Shown: positions 1 through 8,877 of the stretch, one piece after another
Layout: every line of letters starts with the position of its first letter
Numbering within the stretch: the stretch's first letter is position 1
Origin: Prochlorococcus sp. AG-347-L02
GTDB taxonomy: Bacteria > Cyanobacteriota > Cyanobacteriia > PCC-6307 > Cyanobiaceae
Reading direction: 5' to 3'
Assembly: GCA_003281255.1 (NCBI GenBank)
Contig: QCCL01000011.1
Location: 1 to 45,717, forward strand
DNA length: 45,717 nucleotides
Notes under the pieces: generated by a model
What the model saw: the letters and a program-made list of their open reading frames with translations, nothing else
Told to the model about the DNA's origin: nothing
Databases searched by the model: none
Made by a program: the position numbers and the translations under genes

Positions 1-196
1 TTTTGATTAAAAGTATCAGGTTGTAAGTTAGCCATTATTTGGCTATGAGCTTATTGACCCTTAGTGTAGAATATCCCTCAATTACTTACTTCTTAATGTA
101 TATTTCGACTCATAAATATGAGAGCGATAATCTTAAATTTAGATTTAACTAAGTTGTACCAACATCTTCTGTAAAACTTTCTAAGAATATTTACTT
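1..196. other. Upstream non-coding region with one hairpin
   Basis: No ORF was found here. A perfect 6-bp inverted repeat (TAGCCA at 29-34, TGGCTA at 40-45, loop TTATT) is visible. It has no T-run after it on the plus strand, so it is not an obvious terminator. The promoter of the RTX-like gene at 197 must lie here, but I could not identify it. Confidence 0.4.
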
Positions 197-1354
197 ATGA
201 GTTCTTTTTACGCAAACTTAGGGTTGAGTGAAAAATTTGGAACAAACAGTTCTGATAATCTCTACTCTGTTGGGAACCAAATAGTTTGGGGTTTGGGTGG
301 TAATGATACTCTTACAACTAATTCCAGCTACCAATTCCCATATGAGCAAACTTTAATCGGTGGCAGTGGTGATGATACTTACATTATAACAAGTGGAACC
401 CTTACTAATGTTTATGAAGCTCCAAATGCAGGTTACGACATTTTAACTTTGCAGGCCTCTTACGCCAATGGATACGTCTTCACCATAGACAATAAACATA
501 TTGTTGCAGTAGAAAATTCTTACGGGGATTCTGGCGTATTTATCTTAAATGGTATTGATACACGGGGTGGGTTTGATGAAATTTATTTCGGAGGTGCGCA
601 CTTTTCTGCAAATTATTTCCTTAGTGTTTTATCCTCTTTCCCTGGATATCTAGGAAATATAAGCTGGGGTCAAGCATCGACTATATTGGGAGATCTTTAT
701 GTAAATTCTATAAAAAATATCATTGATCAAATAAAAATATCGGCAACATCACTTGAAAATTCATTTAATGATATTAATATCTTGCCTTCAAATCACATTG
801 TAGGAAGTACATATCATCTAACAGCTATTAGAGATTATGACGGAAACATTCACGCTACAAGTGGAAGTATTTCTAATGAGATTAAAAACTCCTATAAGTA
901 TCAAGGGAAATTAGATGTTAACAAAGATGGGGTTTCAGAGGCTATTTACACTAATAAGAAAAGTGGAAGATGGGTGACAGCATATGTAAATGATTTTACC
1001 GGAGAAATAGATTATTCAGATTATGGTGCTGGAGGAACAACTAGAATTGTAGGAATTTATATTGACCCTTTAGTTACATCAGGAGATGTTGTTCAATATA
1101 GTGATCACGATAGTCAACACCGATTTCAAAACGATTTAAAATTAGACAATCTACTAGTCAAAACAGCGGGTGATTATGATAATGATGGTTTCCAGGAGGT
1201 CTATTGGAAGACAGCAGACGGTACTGCATATCTAAGGTCATTGATGCATTCAGATGGCAATATCCAATATGCAAATTATCAAAGTGAAGAACAAATGCGT
1301 AATTATTTAACAAGTAATGGTTATAGCTCAGAAATTAGCAACATTGTTTCCTAA
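197..1354 (+). CDS. RTX-like secreted protein with C-terminal domain shared with the metalloprotease
   Basis: This 385-residue protein has no N-terminal signal peptide. Near the N-terminus are two RTX-like glycine/aspartate repeats: GLGGNDTL at about 32-39 and GGSGDDTYII at about 55-64. Such repeats bind calcium in type I secreted proteins. From about residue 206 to the end it carries a domain nearly identical to that of the metalloprotease at 12549-13835. That domain contains two FG-GAP-like calcium loops (DVNKDG and DYDNDG). The type I exporter at 4670-8724 is the natural candidate for its secretion. The middle (about 90-200) is unrecognised. Its stop overlaps by 4 bases the stop of the convergent glycosyltransferase. 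The cargo role is inferred; the repeats and shared domain are seen directly. Confidence 0.8.
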   Translation: MSSFYANLGLSEKFGTNSSDNLYSVGNQIVWGLGGNDTLTTNSSYQFPYEQTLIGGSGDDTYIITSGTLTNVYEAPNAGYDILTLQASYANGYVFTIDNKHIVAVENSYGDSGVFILNGIDTRGGFDEIYFGGAHFSANYFLSVLSSFPGYLGNISWGQASTILGDLYVNSIKNIIDQIKISATSLENSFNDINILPSNHIVGSTYHLTAIRDYDGNIHATSGSISNEIKNSYKYQGKLDVNKDGVSEAIYTNKKSGRWVTAYVNDFTGEIDYSDYGAGGTTRIVGIYIDPLVTSGDVVQYSDHDSQHRFQNDLKLDNLLVKTAGDYDNDGFQEVYWKTADGTAYLRSLMHSDGNIQYANYQSEEQMRNYLTSNGYSSEISNIVS

Positions 1355-2079
1355 ATAACCTCTACATATTCTGCATATATACGCTGCGATTTCCATAACT
1401 CATTATAGTTATTGGTACCTTGACAACCCAACGACTTCAAATCACCTCCAGGAGCATCCTTATTAAATGCAAAGATTGATCCGTCAGGCAAAACCATTGC
1501 CTTGTTCTTTTTATTATGTATGGGTGTTAATTCCATAAAATCGCCAATTATTACATTTTGATCTATTCCTATACTCGCTATAGCTTTGCCCCACAATGTT
1601 GGACCGGTTGGACATAAAGGTGTTAGTCCGTAATAATTATTTTTCACATTATCTACTATCAGTTGTATTGCTTTTAAAAGTATTTTATTACCTGGTTTTG
1701 AATAAATTATCCCACCAGCACAAGCCCAAGAAGTTTGAGAATAAAAATTTAAATCTCGGAAAAAAACTAAATTTGTGCTTTCATCAACATCAAATCTTTT
1801 ATTTAATTTTAATCCAATATCAAAATACCAACCCCCAATTTTATATAGAATACAGAATCTAGCGAAATCGGATTTATAAGAAAAAGGTACTAAAGCTTTA
1901 TATGTGTTTAAAACGTAAGATTCATAATATTTACTAAGAAAACTTGTTATTAAATTATCATCAAAAAGTTCTATATTATAATCATGATATAAATCTTTTA
2001 TCTTATTACAGTTTTCCTGTAAAGTCTCGCTAAGGCCATAGTCACTTTCACTGATAAATATTTGAGTAATGTTCGACAT
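1351..2079 (-). CDS. GT32-like glycosyltransferase (sugar-binding DXD-region family)
   Basis: A 242-residue protein with the core of the Gly_transf_sug/GT32 family: SDFARFCILYKIGGWYFDIG at about residues 69-88. In the family this segment ends in a metal-binding DxD. Here the second Asp appears to be Gly (DIG), so the metal site may be altered or may use another residue. A later PTGPTLWGKA segment also fits the family. Neighbouring glycosyltransferases and the Wzm/Wzt exporter suggest a role in a surface glycan or in glycosylating the secreted proteins. Its ATG (2077-2079) overlaps the 5' end of the divergent gene at 2069. Confidence 0.7.
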   Translation of the reverse strand: MSNITQIFISESDYGLSETLQENCNKIKDLYHDYNIELFDDNLITSFLSKYYESYVLNTYKALVPFSYKSDFARFCILYKIGGWYFDIGLKLNKRFDVDESTNLVFFRDLNFYSQTSWACAGGIIYSKPGNKILLKAIQLIVDNVKNNYYGLTPLCPTGPTLWGKAIASIGIDQNVIIGDFMELTPIHNKKNKAMVLPDGSIFAFNKDAPGGDLKSLGCQGTNNYNELWKSQRIYAEYVEVI

Positions 2080-3127
2080 TTTTTTTAAGTTTTCAAAATA
2101 TTTTAATCGTTGGTTAAATTTTCCATTCCTATTTGTGTTTCTACTGTTATATTTAACAGCCTTTGCAGGTGGGGGGAAAAGTGAAAATAAAGATAATCAA
2201 AAAAATAATAATTTAATATGGGAAAAAGTTAAAACGTATGAAAACGATAATAAATCAGAAATTGAATGGGAAAAATTTAACGATCAAATCGATTTCTTAT
2301 TGAATGACAAAGGGATAAATAATTCTATTAATAGTTTTAATCGTTCAATAGTAATAAATGATAAAGATATCGGTCCGGATATTACATTTCTTGTGCCAAT
2401 AGGCTTTAAATCATCAGAGGAAATGAGATTAGATTTTTCCATTAGAGGATGGAACAGAAGACCAAAAAATTCAGATTTATTTGCTTGGAATAATGGAGAT
2501 GCAGTGGGACAAGCATTTCTAAATATTTTCAATAATGAAAAAACTAGTTTAGGTTTGAATTTAGGGATGAGGAGTCTATATTCAGGTTCTCAATACAGCG
2601 GGGGAACAACTGGTGTTGGGGAGGGTTTATCTATGGGTTTTAGAATTGACCGGGCACTGTCCGATTCTTCAGGACTTGCATTGGGTGCAGAACAATTAAT
2701 TCATTTTGATGATACAACTGACACAGGAAGAGATATTTACATTACTTACTCCAAAGCTTTCTGGAGTAAAAAAGATGAAAATGTTTTTCCCTTCACTGTT
2801 CTAACTGGCGGTATAGGAACAGGTTATTTAGCATTATGGGAAGATACTAAATTTGCCTGTTCTGATCTGTTTGGAGGAGCTGGAGTAGATGTCAATAACT
2901 ATTATCCGCTATGTTGGGGGCCATTTGGAGCTGTTTCCTTTGTATTTAATAACAAATTTTCATCATTTATCGAATATAATAATTACTCATTTATGATTGG
3001 AAGTTCAATTGCACCAACTAATAAAATAAGACTCACATTTGGGTTAACTTTAGCTGAATCATTCGATGATTATGATTTAAGTTCAGATGACTTCAGATGG
3101 TTTAGTAGAATTAGTTTAGGATTTTAA
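2069..3127 (+). CDS. Probable outer-membrane beta-barrel protein
   Basis: A 352-residue protein with an apparent signal peptide: a basic start, then a hydrophobic stretch ending AFA (about residues 32-34). A charged, Asn/Lys-rich linker follows (about 38-90). The rest is Gly- and aromatic-rich sequence alternating in the way of beta strands (for example GLNLGMRSLYSG, SFIEYNNYSFMIG). The last residue is Phe (RISLGF), as in many outer-membrane barrel proteins recognised by the BAM complex. I do not recognise the family; it is not TolC-like. The start overlaps the divergent gene by 11 bases. A GTG further in would leave a shorter signal peptide, so the true start is uncertain. It may assemble with, or display products of, the surrounding secretion/glycan island. 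Confidence 0.55.
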   Translation: MFDIFFKFSKYFNRWLNFPFLFVFLLLYLTAFAGGGKSENKDNQKNNNLIWEKVKTYENDNKSEIEWEKFNDQIDFLLNDKGINNSINSFNRSIVINDKDIGPDITFLVPIGFKSSEEMRLDFSIRGWNRRPKNSDLFAWNNGDAVGQAFLNIFNNEKTSLGLNLGMRSLYSGSQYSGGTTGVGEGLSMGFRIDRALSDSSGLALGAEQLIHFDDTTDTGRDIYITYSKAFWSKKDENVFPFTVLTGGIGTGYLALWEDTKFACSDLFGGAGVDVNNYYPLCWGPFGAVSFVFNNKFSSFIEYNNYSFMIGSSIAPTNKIRLTFGLTLAESFDDYDLSSDDFRWFSRISLGF

Positions 3128-3145
3128 TAATTTGATTTAATTTTT

Positions 3146-4591
3146 CTAAAGTTCTGAATAAAACCTAGATAATTGATTGGAAAAAGTTTCTAAAATTTTA
3201 TTAGACATTTCTTTATATCTTCTTATTCTATTTAATCTTTTTTGTTCTGGATCAAGAATATCTATAAATCCTTTCTTTAAAAAAACATTTGTCCATTTAA
3301 TTTCAGATTCTGGTGAGTATAGTTCCAAGTATGAATCAAAATCATACAATTCTAAAATTTCTTTATGAGATAAACAGTCACTTGCAAAACAAGGTAATCC
3401 AAGGCAACATGCATCAAAAACAGGAATCCCGAATCCCTCTATTATCGATGGACTAAGTAAACTCAATGCATTGAGATATAAAGTACTTTTTAAAGTTTCG
3501 CTGATGTAGTCTGTTAAAATTATCCCAGGATTATTATTTATAATTTTCTTCAACTTTAAACTATAAGAATCATTCTTAAGTTTCCCTGTTATCACCAAAG
3601 AAACACCATTTTTTTGTAAATTAGAATTTTGATAAGCATTAACCAATAAAAAAACATTTTTTCTTGAATCAATACTTGCATTAAAAAGAAAATATTTAAA
3701 TGGTTTAAGAGGTAATTTATTTTTTATATTTATAGAGCTAAGAATATTATCGTAAATAATTAGATTATCATTTTCTTCAAATAATAAAGTAGGAGGTTGC
3801 GTAATAACGGTATCTTTTAAAAAATTATTTTTAATATTCCTAAGGTTAGATAATTTTGGATTCATATAATATTTAAATTTATTTCTTGAAAATCCAGAAA
3901 CGTAAATATTATTAGAAAATATACAACTTTTAAGCATTCTAGAAAAAGAATTTACCATTAATTTTTTGGGTTCATATTCAAGTGGAATAAGATCATGAAT
4001 AGTTTGTAATAAAATTTTATTTTTAGATTTCTTATTCAGGGATAGATTTAAAGGTGCTGATGAAATTAATAAATCAAAGTTATCTATATCGATTTTTATT
4101 TGATTATTAAATGGAAGTAAAGATGAAAATAAACAATTTTCGTATATGTTAGGAGCCAAATAAAAACCTTCAACATATTTCAAATATGATGTCCTTTCTA
4201 ATTTAAGGTAGGGGTTTTCTCTTTTATTTGAAAAAATTACTTTTAAAGAATTAGAGTAATTATAAGACTTTCCAAAAAAAATAATTTTTAAATAACTAAT
4301 TATTTTTATTAATTTATGTCTTCTACTTGTAACATTTAATGTAGGATTTTTTACTACTCCTTTTGTTAAATAATCAGAAATGAAAGTAGAAATTGTACTG
4401 TTTTTAAAATTTTCATTATAATTTTTGAACTTTAGTTTTTTAAAATCCATACTTACTAATAACCAAATTTCAGCCTCAGCTTTATTAAGTGCTAGTATCA
4501 ATGATTTTGTATAAAAAGCAATTCCTCTATGTTCTTGATTTTCAAGCTCTTGAATAGTAACTAATATTTTTTTTCCCTTAAGTGAAGTCAT
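3146..4591 (-). CDS. GT4-type glycosyltransferase
   Basis: A 481-residue protein of the GT-B fold, glycosyltransferase family 4 type. The C-terminal half has the nucleotide-sugar-binding signature: SIIEGFGIPVFDACCLGLP, with Glu and Asp at the usual E-x(7)-E-type positions, preceded by FNASIDSRKNVFLLVNAY. The N-terminal start MTSLKGKKILV is an ordinary opening strand of the fold. A TTG two codons upstream is possible, but ATG at 4589-4591 is preferred. The gene is unusually AT-rich and Lys/Asn-rich even for this window. It lies just downstream of, and on the same strand as, the HlyD/ABC pair (79-base gap). It probably adds a sugar to a glycan or secreted glycoprotein; donor and acceptor are unknown. 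Confidence 0.75.
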   Translation of the reverse strand: MTSLKGKKILVTIQELENQEHRGIAFYTKSLILALNKAEAEIWLLVSMDFKKLKFKNYNENFKNSTISTFISDYLTKGVVKNPTLNVTSRRHKLIKIISYLKIIFFGKSYNYSNSLKVIFSNKRENPYLKLERTSYLKYVEGFYLAPNIYENCLFSSLLPFNNQIKIDIDNFDLLISSAPLNLSLNKKSKNKILLQTIHDLIPLEYEPKKLMVNSFSRMLKSCIFSNNIYVSGFSRNKFKYYMNPKLSNLRNIKNNFLKDTVITQPPTLLFEENDNLIIYDNILSSINIKNKLPLKPFKYFLFNASIDSRKNVFLLVNAYQNSNLQKNGVSLVITGKLKNDSYSLKLKKIINNNPGIILTDYISETLKSTLYLNALSLLSPSIIEGFGIPVFDACCLGLPCFASDCLSHKEILELYDFDSYLELYSPESEIKWTNVFLKKGFIDILDPEQKRLNRIRRYKEMSNKILETFSNQLSRFYSEL

Positions 4592-4669
4592 TTTCAAATA
4601 TGATTGAATATATCTTAACCGATCGTAGGAGATATCATTTTAAGGAAATTATTCTCAGATTACACGAAT

Positions 4670-5830
4670 TTAAAGTTGTTGGATAGATTTAGATTTATCA
4701 GAAAAAATACTAAATAATAATTGCAAATAGCTCAATCTTCTAAGTTTTATATTGGCAGTAAGAGACATGCCAGGCTTTAATGAAAGATTCTTACCAGAGT
4801 TTAATTCTAAAATTTGATTATTTAACTTAACTTTAGCTTCATAAAAAAGATTACTATCACGATTATCAATTTTTCTAGAGTTTGCACTTATAAGAGTTAT
4901 TATCCCATCAACCCCTCCGAAATCTGAAGCAGGATAAGAATCTATACTTAATTCAACTTCTTGACCTGCCATAACAAATCCAATATCTTTTGAATTTATA
5001 AAAATTACAGCCTCTAAATTTTCCTCTGGAACAATCTTGAGTATATCTTGGTTTGAATCTATTATAAATCCTTTATCCTTTGCTTTTATTTCATATACAT
5101 ACCCAGCTATTGGACTTTTAATTAATGAATATTTAAGATTTTCTTGTATTTCTTCTAACTGAGTTTTGTAACTTAAAAGATTATCCTGAATAAATTTGAT
5201 TTCTTGACTTAATTCAGATGTTTTAACTTTAGTGAGAATCTCTTTATTATTTAAATTATTTAAGTAATTCAAAACTTTTATCTTTTGCGCATCATAATCA
5301 ATCTTAGAAATAGCACCTTCTTCATAAACACTAGAAAATTTTTCTAAATTATCTTTTTCTATTGAAAGAATTGTATTAATTTCATTTATTTCATTGTCTA
5401 GTATAAGTACAGAATTTTCTAATTCAGATTTTTTTAATTTTAATTCTTCTTCTTTTAAAGAAATTTTATTTATTAAATTTTTTTTAATTTCGATATTTAA
5501 ACCATCATCAATTTTCAATAATTTTTCATCTTTTTTTACTAAATCACCTTCTTTGACATAAACCTCTTCAACTACACCTGAGATAGGTAATTCGATCGAT
5601 CTTATTCTGCTGGTTGGTTGCAATTCACCATTAGCAATAACTATTTGATCTGTTTTAGCAAAAGTCAACCAAAACAAGGTTAAACCACTTAAGCCTAATA
5701 TTGATAAAGTAATTGAATTAGCAATTTTATTACTTTGTTCTAAGTTCAGGTCTTGATTATTGTTTTCATTATCAAGGCCACTAGATATGAATTTTCTGTA
5801 TTTATTTTTTAGATATTTGAAAAGATTCAT
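4670..5830 (-). CDS. HlyD-family membrane fusion protein of a type I secretion system
   Basis: A 386-residue periplasmic adaptor. It has a cytoplasmic N-terminus (about 1-45), one membrane helix (about 45-65, ending in LFWLTFAK), and the first half of a biotinyl-lipoyl domain (GVVEEVYVKEGDLVKKDEKLLKID). A long charged coiled coil follows (about 115-215), then the second lipoyl half (SLIKSPIAGYVYEI) and a beta-barrel region with the typical GQEVELSIDSYPASDFG motif. In the family it links the inner-membrane ABC exporter to an outer-membrane channel. ATG at 5828-5830 is chosen over the in-frame TTG at 5834-5836. It follows the exporter gene by only 2 bases, so the two are surely one operon. No TolC gene is in the window. 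Confidence 0.9.
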   Translation of the reverse strand: MNLFKYLKNKYRKFISSGLDNENNNQDLNLEQSNKIANSITLSILGLSGLTLFWLTFAKTDQIVIANGELQPTSRIRSIELPISGVVEEVYVKEGDLVKKDEKLLKIDDGLNIEIKKNLINKISLKEEELKLKKSELENSVLILDNEINEINTILSIEKDNLEKFSSVYEEGAISKIDYDAQKIKVLNYLNNLNNKEILTKVKTSELSQEIKFIQDNLLSYKTQLEEIQENLKYSLIKSPIAGYVYEIKAKDKGFIIDSNQDILKIVPEENLEAVIFINSKDIGFVMAGQEVELSIDSYPASDFGGVDGIITLISANSRKIDNRDSNLFYEAKVKLNNQILELNSGKNLSLKPGMSLTANIKLRRLSYLQLLFSIFSDKSKSIQQL

Positions 5831-5832
5831 TT

Positions 5833-8724
5833 TCAAATTTTATTTTCAATAGACATGGCATAGAAAAGACCCCTCTTATTGATTAACTCAGCGAAATTTC
5901 CTTCTTCAGCTATTTGACCATTTGACATTAAAAGAATCTTGTCCACATTTAATAAATTTGTAATTCTATGAGTAACAAAAATCACAGTGCAATTGTCTTT
6001 ATTTTCATAAATATTTCTTAGAACATCTTTTTCAGTTATGAAATCTAAGGCACTAGTAGCTTCATCAAGTATTAAAATTCTTGGCTTATTTACTAATGCT
6101 CTTGCAATTGCAATTCTCTGCTTTTGGCCTCCCGAGAGAGACCCTCCCTTCTCTTCAATCTGAGTACTATATCCATTTTCCAAATTCATTATAAAGTCAT
6201 GTGCACATGCCCTTTTTGCAGCATCTATTATTTCACTTTTATTAATCTCCGGATCTGAAATACCTATATTTTCTAATACAGTTCCCGTTACAAGATTTGG
6301 CTCTTGTGAAACAAAGCCAATTTGTTTTCTAAGGGAATTTAATGAAACTTTTTGGATATCAATATCATCAATATATATTTTCCCATTACTAGGCTTGTAA
6401 AGTCTTGCTAGCAATTTAACAAATGTACTTTTGCCACTTCCGCTTCTTCCAACAATACCAATTAAAGATTTATTTTTGAAATCGATATTGATTTTATCTA
6501 ATATCTTATTACCATTTTCTTGATATTTATAATCAACATTATGATATTTAATTTCACCTTTAATTTCCGGCATTGAAATATTATTTTTATCAGAAAAATT
6601 TGACTCAGTTTCTTGATTAATTACATCCCCAAGTCTTTCAAACGAAACCTTAAGTTCTTCAAACCTTTGCGATAAAGATGAAAGTCTAAGTATTGGTTGC
6701 GTTACATAACCAGAAATAATCCTAAAAGCTATTAATTGTCCTAATGTTAGTTGACCTTTAAGTACCAATGACGCCCCAACCCATAAAACAATTATTTGAG
6801 ATATTTTTTGAAGCAAAGATGAACTTTCTGTCAGAATTGTTCCTGTTATTGTTTTATTAAAAATTTTTTGAACAAAATTTGAATAATTCTCAAACCATTT
6901 TTTAAATGTATTATTCTCGATATTTTGAGTTTTTATTGTTTGAATAACATTCATTGATTCAATTAAATGATTTTGTGTATTTGCATTTGATTCGGCTACT
7001 TTGCGATATTGATTTTTAAATAATGGTACGCCTAAAAGTGTAATTAATATTTGTATTGGTAATACTGATAATGCAATCAGAGTTAATAGCCAACTATAAA
7101 CTACCATTATGAAAATATATATTAATGAAAATAAAGCGTCTATTATTGTCGTTAAAGTTTGTCCTGTAAAAAAATCTCTTATTTTTTCTAATTCAGATAT
7201 TTTTGTACTTAATTCTCCTACTCTCCTTTTAGAGAAAAAAGTTAATGGTAATTTAAATAAATGAGAAATAATCTCACTTCCTAAATCCAAGTCAATTCTA
7301 TTTGTAGTTTCAACTAGTAAAAAAGTTCTTAATGATCGAAGGATAGATTCAAAAATAGTTACAAGAAAAAGAGCTATACCAATAATCTGTAAAGTATTCA
7401 AACTTCTTTGACTTATGACTTTATCAATAATTACTTGTATTAACAAAGGATTAGCCAATGAAAGTAATTGAACTACGAAAGAGGCCAGCAAAAGTTTTAT
7501 AAAAATATTTCTATATTTTTTTAAAAATGGAATAATCCAATTAATTCCAAATTTATTAATTTGAATTTTTATACTTCTTTTGAGGATTAAAATTTTATTT
7601 ATTTCAGGGAAAGAATTTTCTAGATCCGACTTGTTGAAAACTAATTTTCCCAACTTTGGAGATATCAAAACAAATTTTTCAATATTAGACTCTTTTACAA
7701 TAGAAATATGTTCTTTGTAAAAAACTAAGCTATTTTTTTTTAACCTAAGAAGATTTTTTCTATTTACATAAGCATCTCCAATAATAAATCCATTTTGCAA
7801 AAGAATTTCACCTAAGATGTTAAGAGTTAGAGTGTTTTTTTCGGATAATTTTTCTATAAGTGGTTGTTCTAAAGATTCATAAGAAAATTTAACATCATAC
7901 ATCTTACAAATTATTTTTAAACAAGCTAAGCCTTCTTCAAAGGGTCCATCACCTTTTATGAACACTTCTTTATTTTTTAATCCCCCAAGATTAATTGCTG
8001 AAGGCAGTGGTAATGATGAAGTATTTTTTTCTTCAAAATTAATATCAATTTTTATACCCTCTAATATCTCAAATAATCTATTTTTATTTATTTCTAATAG
8101 TCGCAAATCTATTTTCTCGATATATTTTTTTGTTAAATCAAAGGGATTTATTTGATCTCCAATATTTTTTTGTTTTATATTATCAGAACCTAATATATAA
8201 ATATTATTTTTAGCATCATATTTATTTAAATTATTTTTAAGTTTGATATTGCTTATTAATTGTTTTGAAGCTTCAATAATTCTACTAAAATCGCTGTTCT
8301 CAGATTTAGTAATTTTTACTATTAGATCTATAACTTCTATAAGTTGAATATCAATAGTTAAATTTGTATTTTTATTATTAATTATCCTAATTATTAATTT
8401 ATCGGGAATGCATAATAACTTGATATCTGTTATCGATATTACCTCTTCAATTGGCGAATTTCTTAAAAAGGAAATTAATCCTACCCAATCATTTTTTTTT
8501 AACTTCTTTATTGTATAAAAATCAAAATTATAATTATATGTAAGTCTTGCATTACCATCTAGAATAAAAAAGACTTCTGAGTGAATATTTTCCTTGTTAG
8601 AAAGGATTGTTCCAGCTTTAAATTTTTTAATAGAAGTTAATTCTTTTATTTCTGAAATTAGTTCTTTATCAAGACTTTTCATCCAGTCAAGAATAACTAT
8701 ATCTTCCCATTCTTTTTTAAGCAT
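5833..8724 (-). CDS. HlyB-type ABC exporter with N-terminal cyclic-nucleotide-binding-like and degenerate C39-like domains
   Basis: A 963-residue fused permease/ATPase. Residues about 10-150 resemble a CAP_ED cyclic-nucleotide-binding fold (FKAGTILSNKE, SEVFFILDGNARL, LKKNDWVGLISF). A region at about 255-380 resembles the C39 peptidase-like domain but shows no catalytic Cys-His arrangement, as in HlyB. It therefore probably binds cargo rather than cleaving leaders. Membrane helices span about 400-690. The ATPase has Walker A GRSGSGKST (about 759), signature LSGGQ (about 863), Walker B ILILDEATSALD (ending about 894) and a H-loop THR (about 919). It exports unfolded proteins from cytoplasm to outside together with the adjacent HlyD. 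Likely cargo is the RTX-like protein and the metalloprotease of this island. This layout is known in cyanobacterial exporters such as HetC-like proteins. Confidence 0.9.
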   Translation of the reverse strand: MLKKEWEDIVILDWMKSLDKELISEIKELTSIKKFKAGTILSNKENIHSEVFFILDGNARLTYNYNFDFYTIKKLKKNDWVGLISFLRNSPIEEVISITDIKLLCIPDKLIIRIINNKNTNLTIDIQLIEVIDLIVKITKSENSDFSRIIEASKQLISNIKLKNNLNKYDAKNNIYILGSDNIKQKNIGDQINPFDLTKKYIEKIDLRLLEINKNRLFEILEGIKIDINFEEKNTSSLPLPSAINLGGLKNKEVFIKGDGPFEEGLACLKIICKMYDVKFSYESLEQPLIEKLSEKNTLTLNILGEILLQNGFIIGDAYVNRKNLLRLKKNSLVFYKEHISIVKESNIEKFVLISPKLGKLVFNKSDLENSFPEINKILILKRSIKIQINKFGINWIIPFLKKYRNIFIKLLLASFVVQLLSLANPLLIQVIIDKVISQRSLNTLQIIGIALFLVTIFESILRSLRTFLLVETTNRIDLDLGSEIISHLFKLPLTFFSKRRVGELSTKISELEKIRDFFTGQTLTTIIDALFSLIYIFIMVVYSWLLTLIALSVLPIQILITLLGVPLFKNQYRKVAESNANTQNHLIESMNVIQTIKTQNIENNTFKKWFENYSNFVQKIFNKTITGTILTESSSLLQKISQIIVLWVGASLVLKGQLTLGQLIAFRIISGYVTQPILRLSSLSQRFEELKVSFERLGDVINQETESNFSDKNNISMPEIKGEIKYHNVDYKYQENGNKILDKINIDFKNKSLIGIVGRSGSGKSTFVKLLARLYKPSNGKIYIDDIDIQKVSLNSLRKQIGFVSQEPNLVTGTVLENIGISDPEINKSEIIDAAKRACAHDFIMNLENGYSTQIEEKGGSLSGGQKQRIAIARALVNKPRILILDEATSALDFITEKDVLRNIYENKDNCTVIFVTHRITNLLNVDKILLMSNGQIAEEGNFAELINKRGLFYAMSIENKI

Positions 8725-8877
8725 AATTTTACTAAATTAAAAAAATATAAATTATCAATAATTTAATTTTCTAATTATAGAAAAAATTTTTTATCAATAC
8801 CACTCTATCTAAAATATCTTTATTCAGCCCTATAGTAGTATTAGATCTAATAATTTATCTTAAAAAAAATATATTAA

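Noticed and set aside
1596..1862. Plus-strand ORF inside the GT32-like gene
   Set aside because: Shadow of the minus-strand gene; no domain and no start signal.
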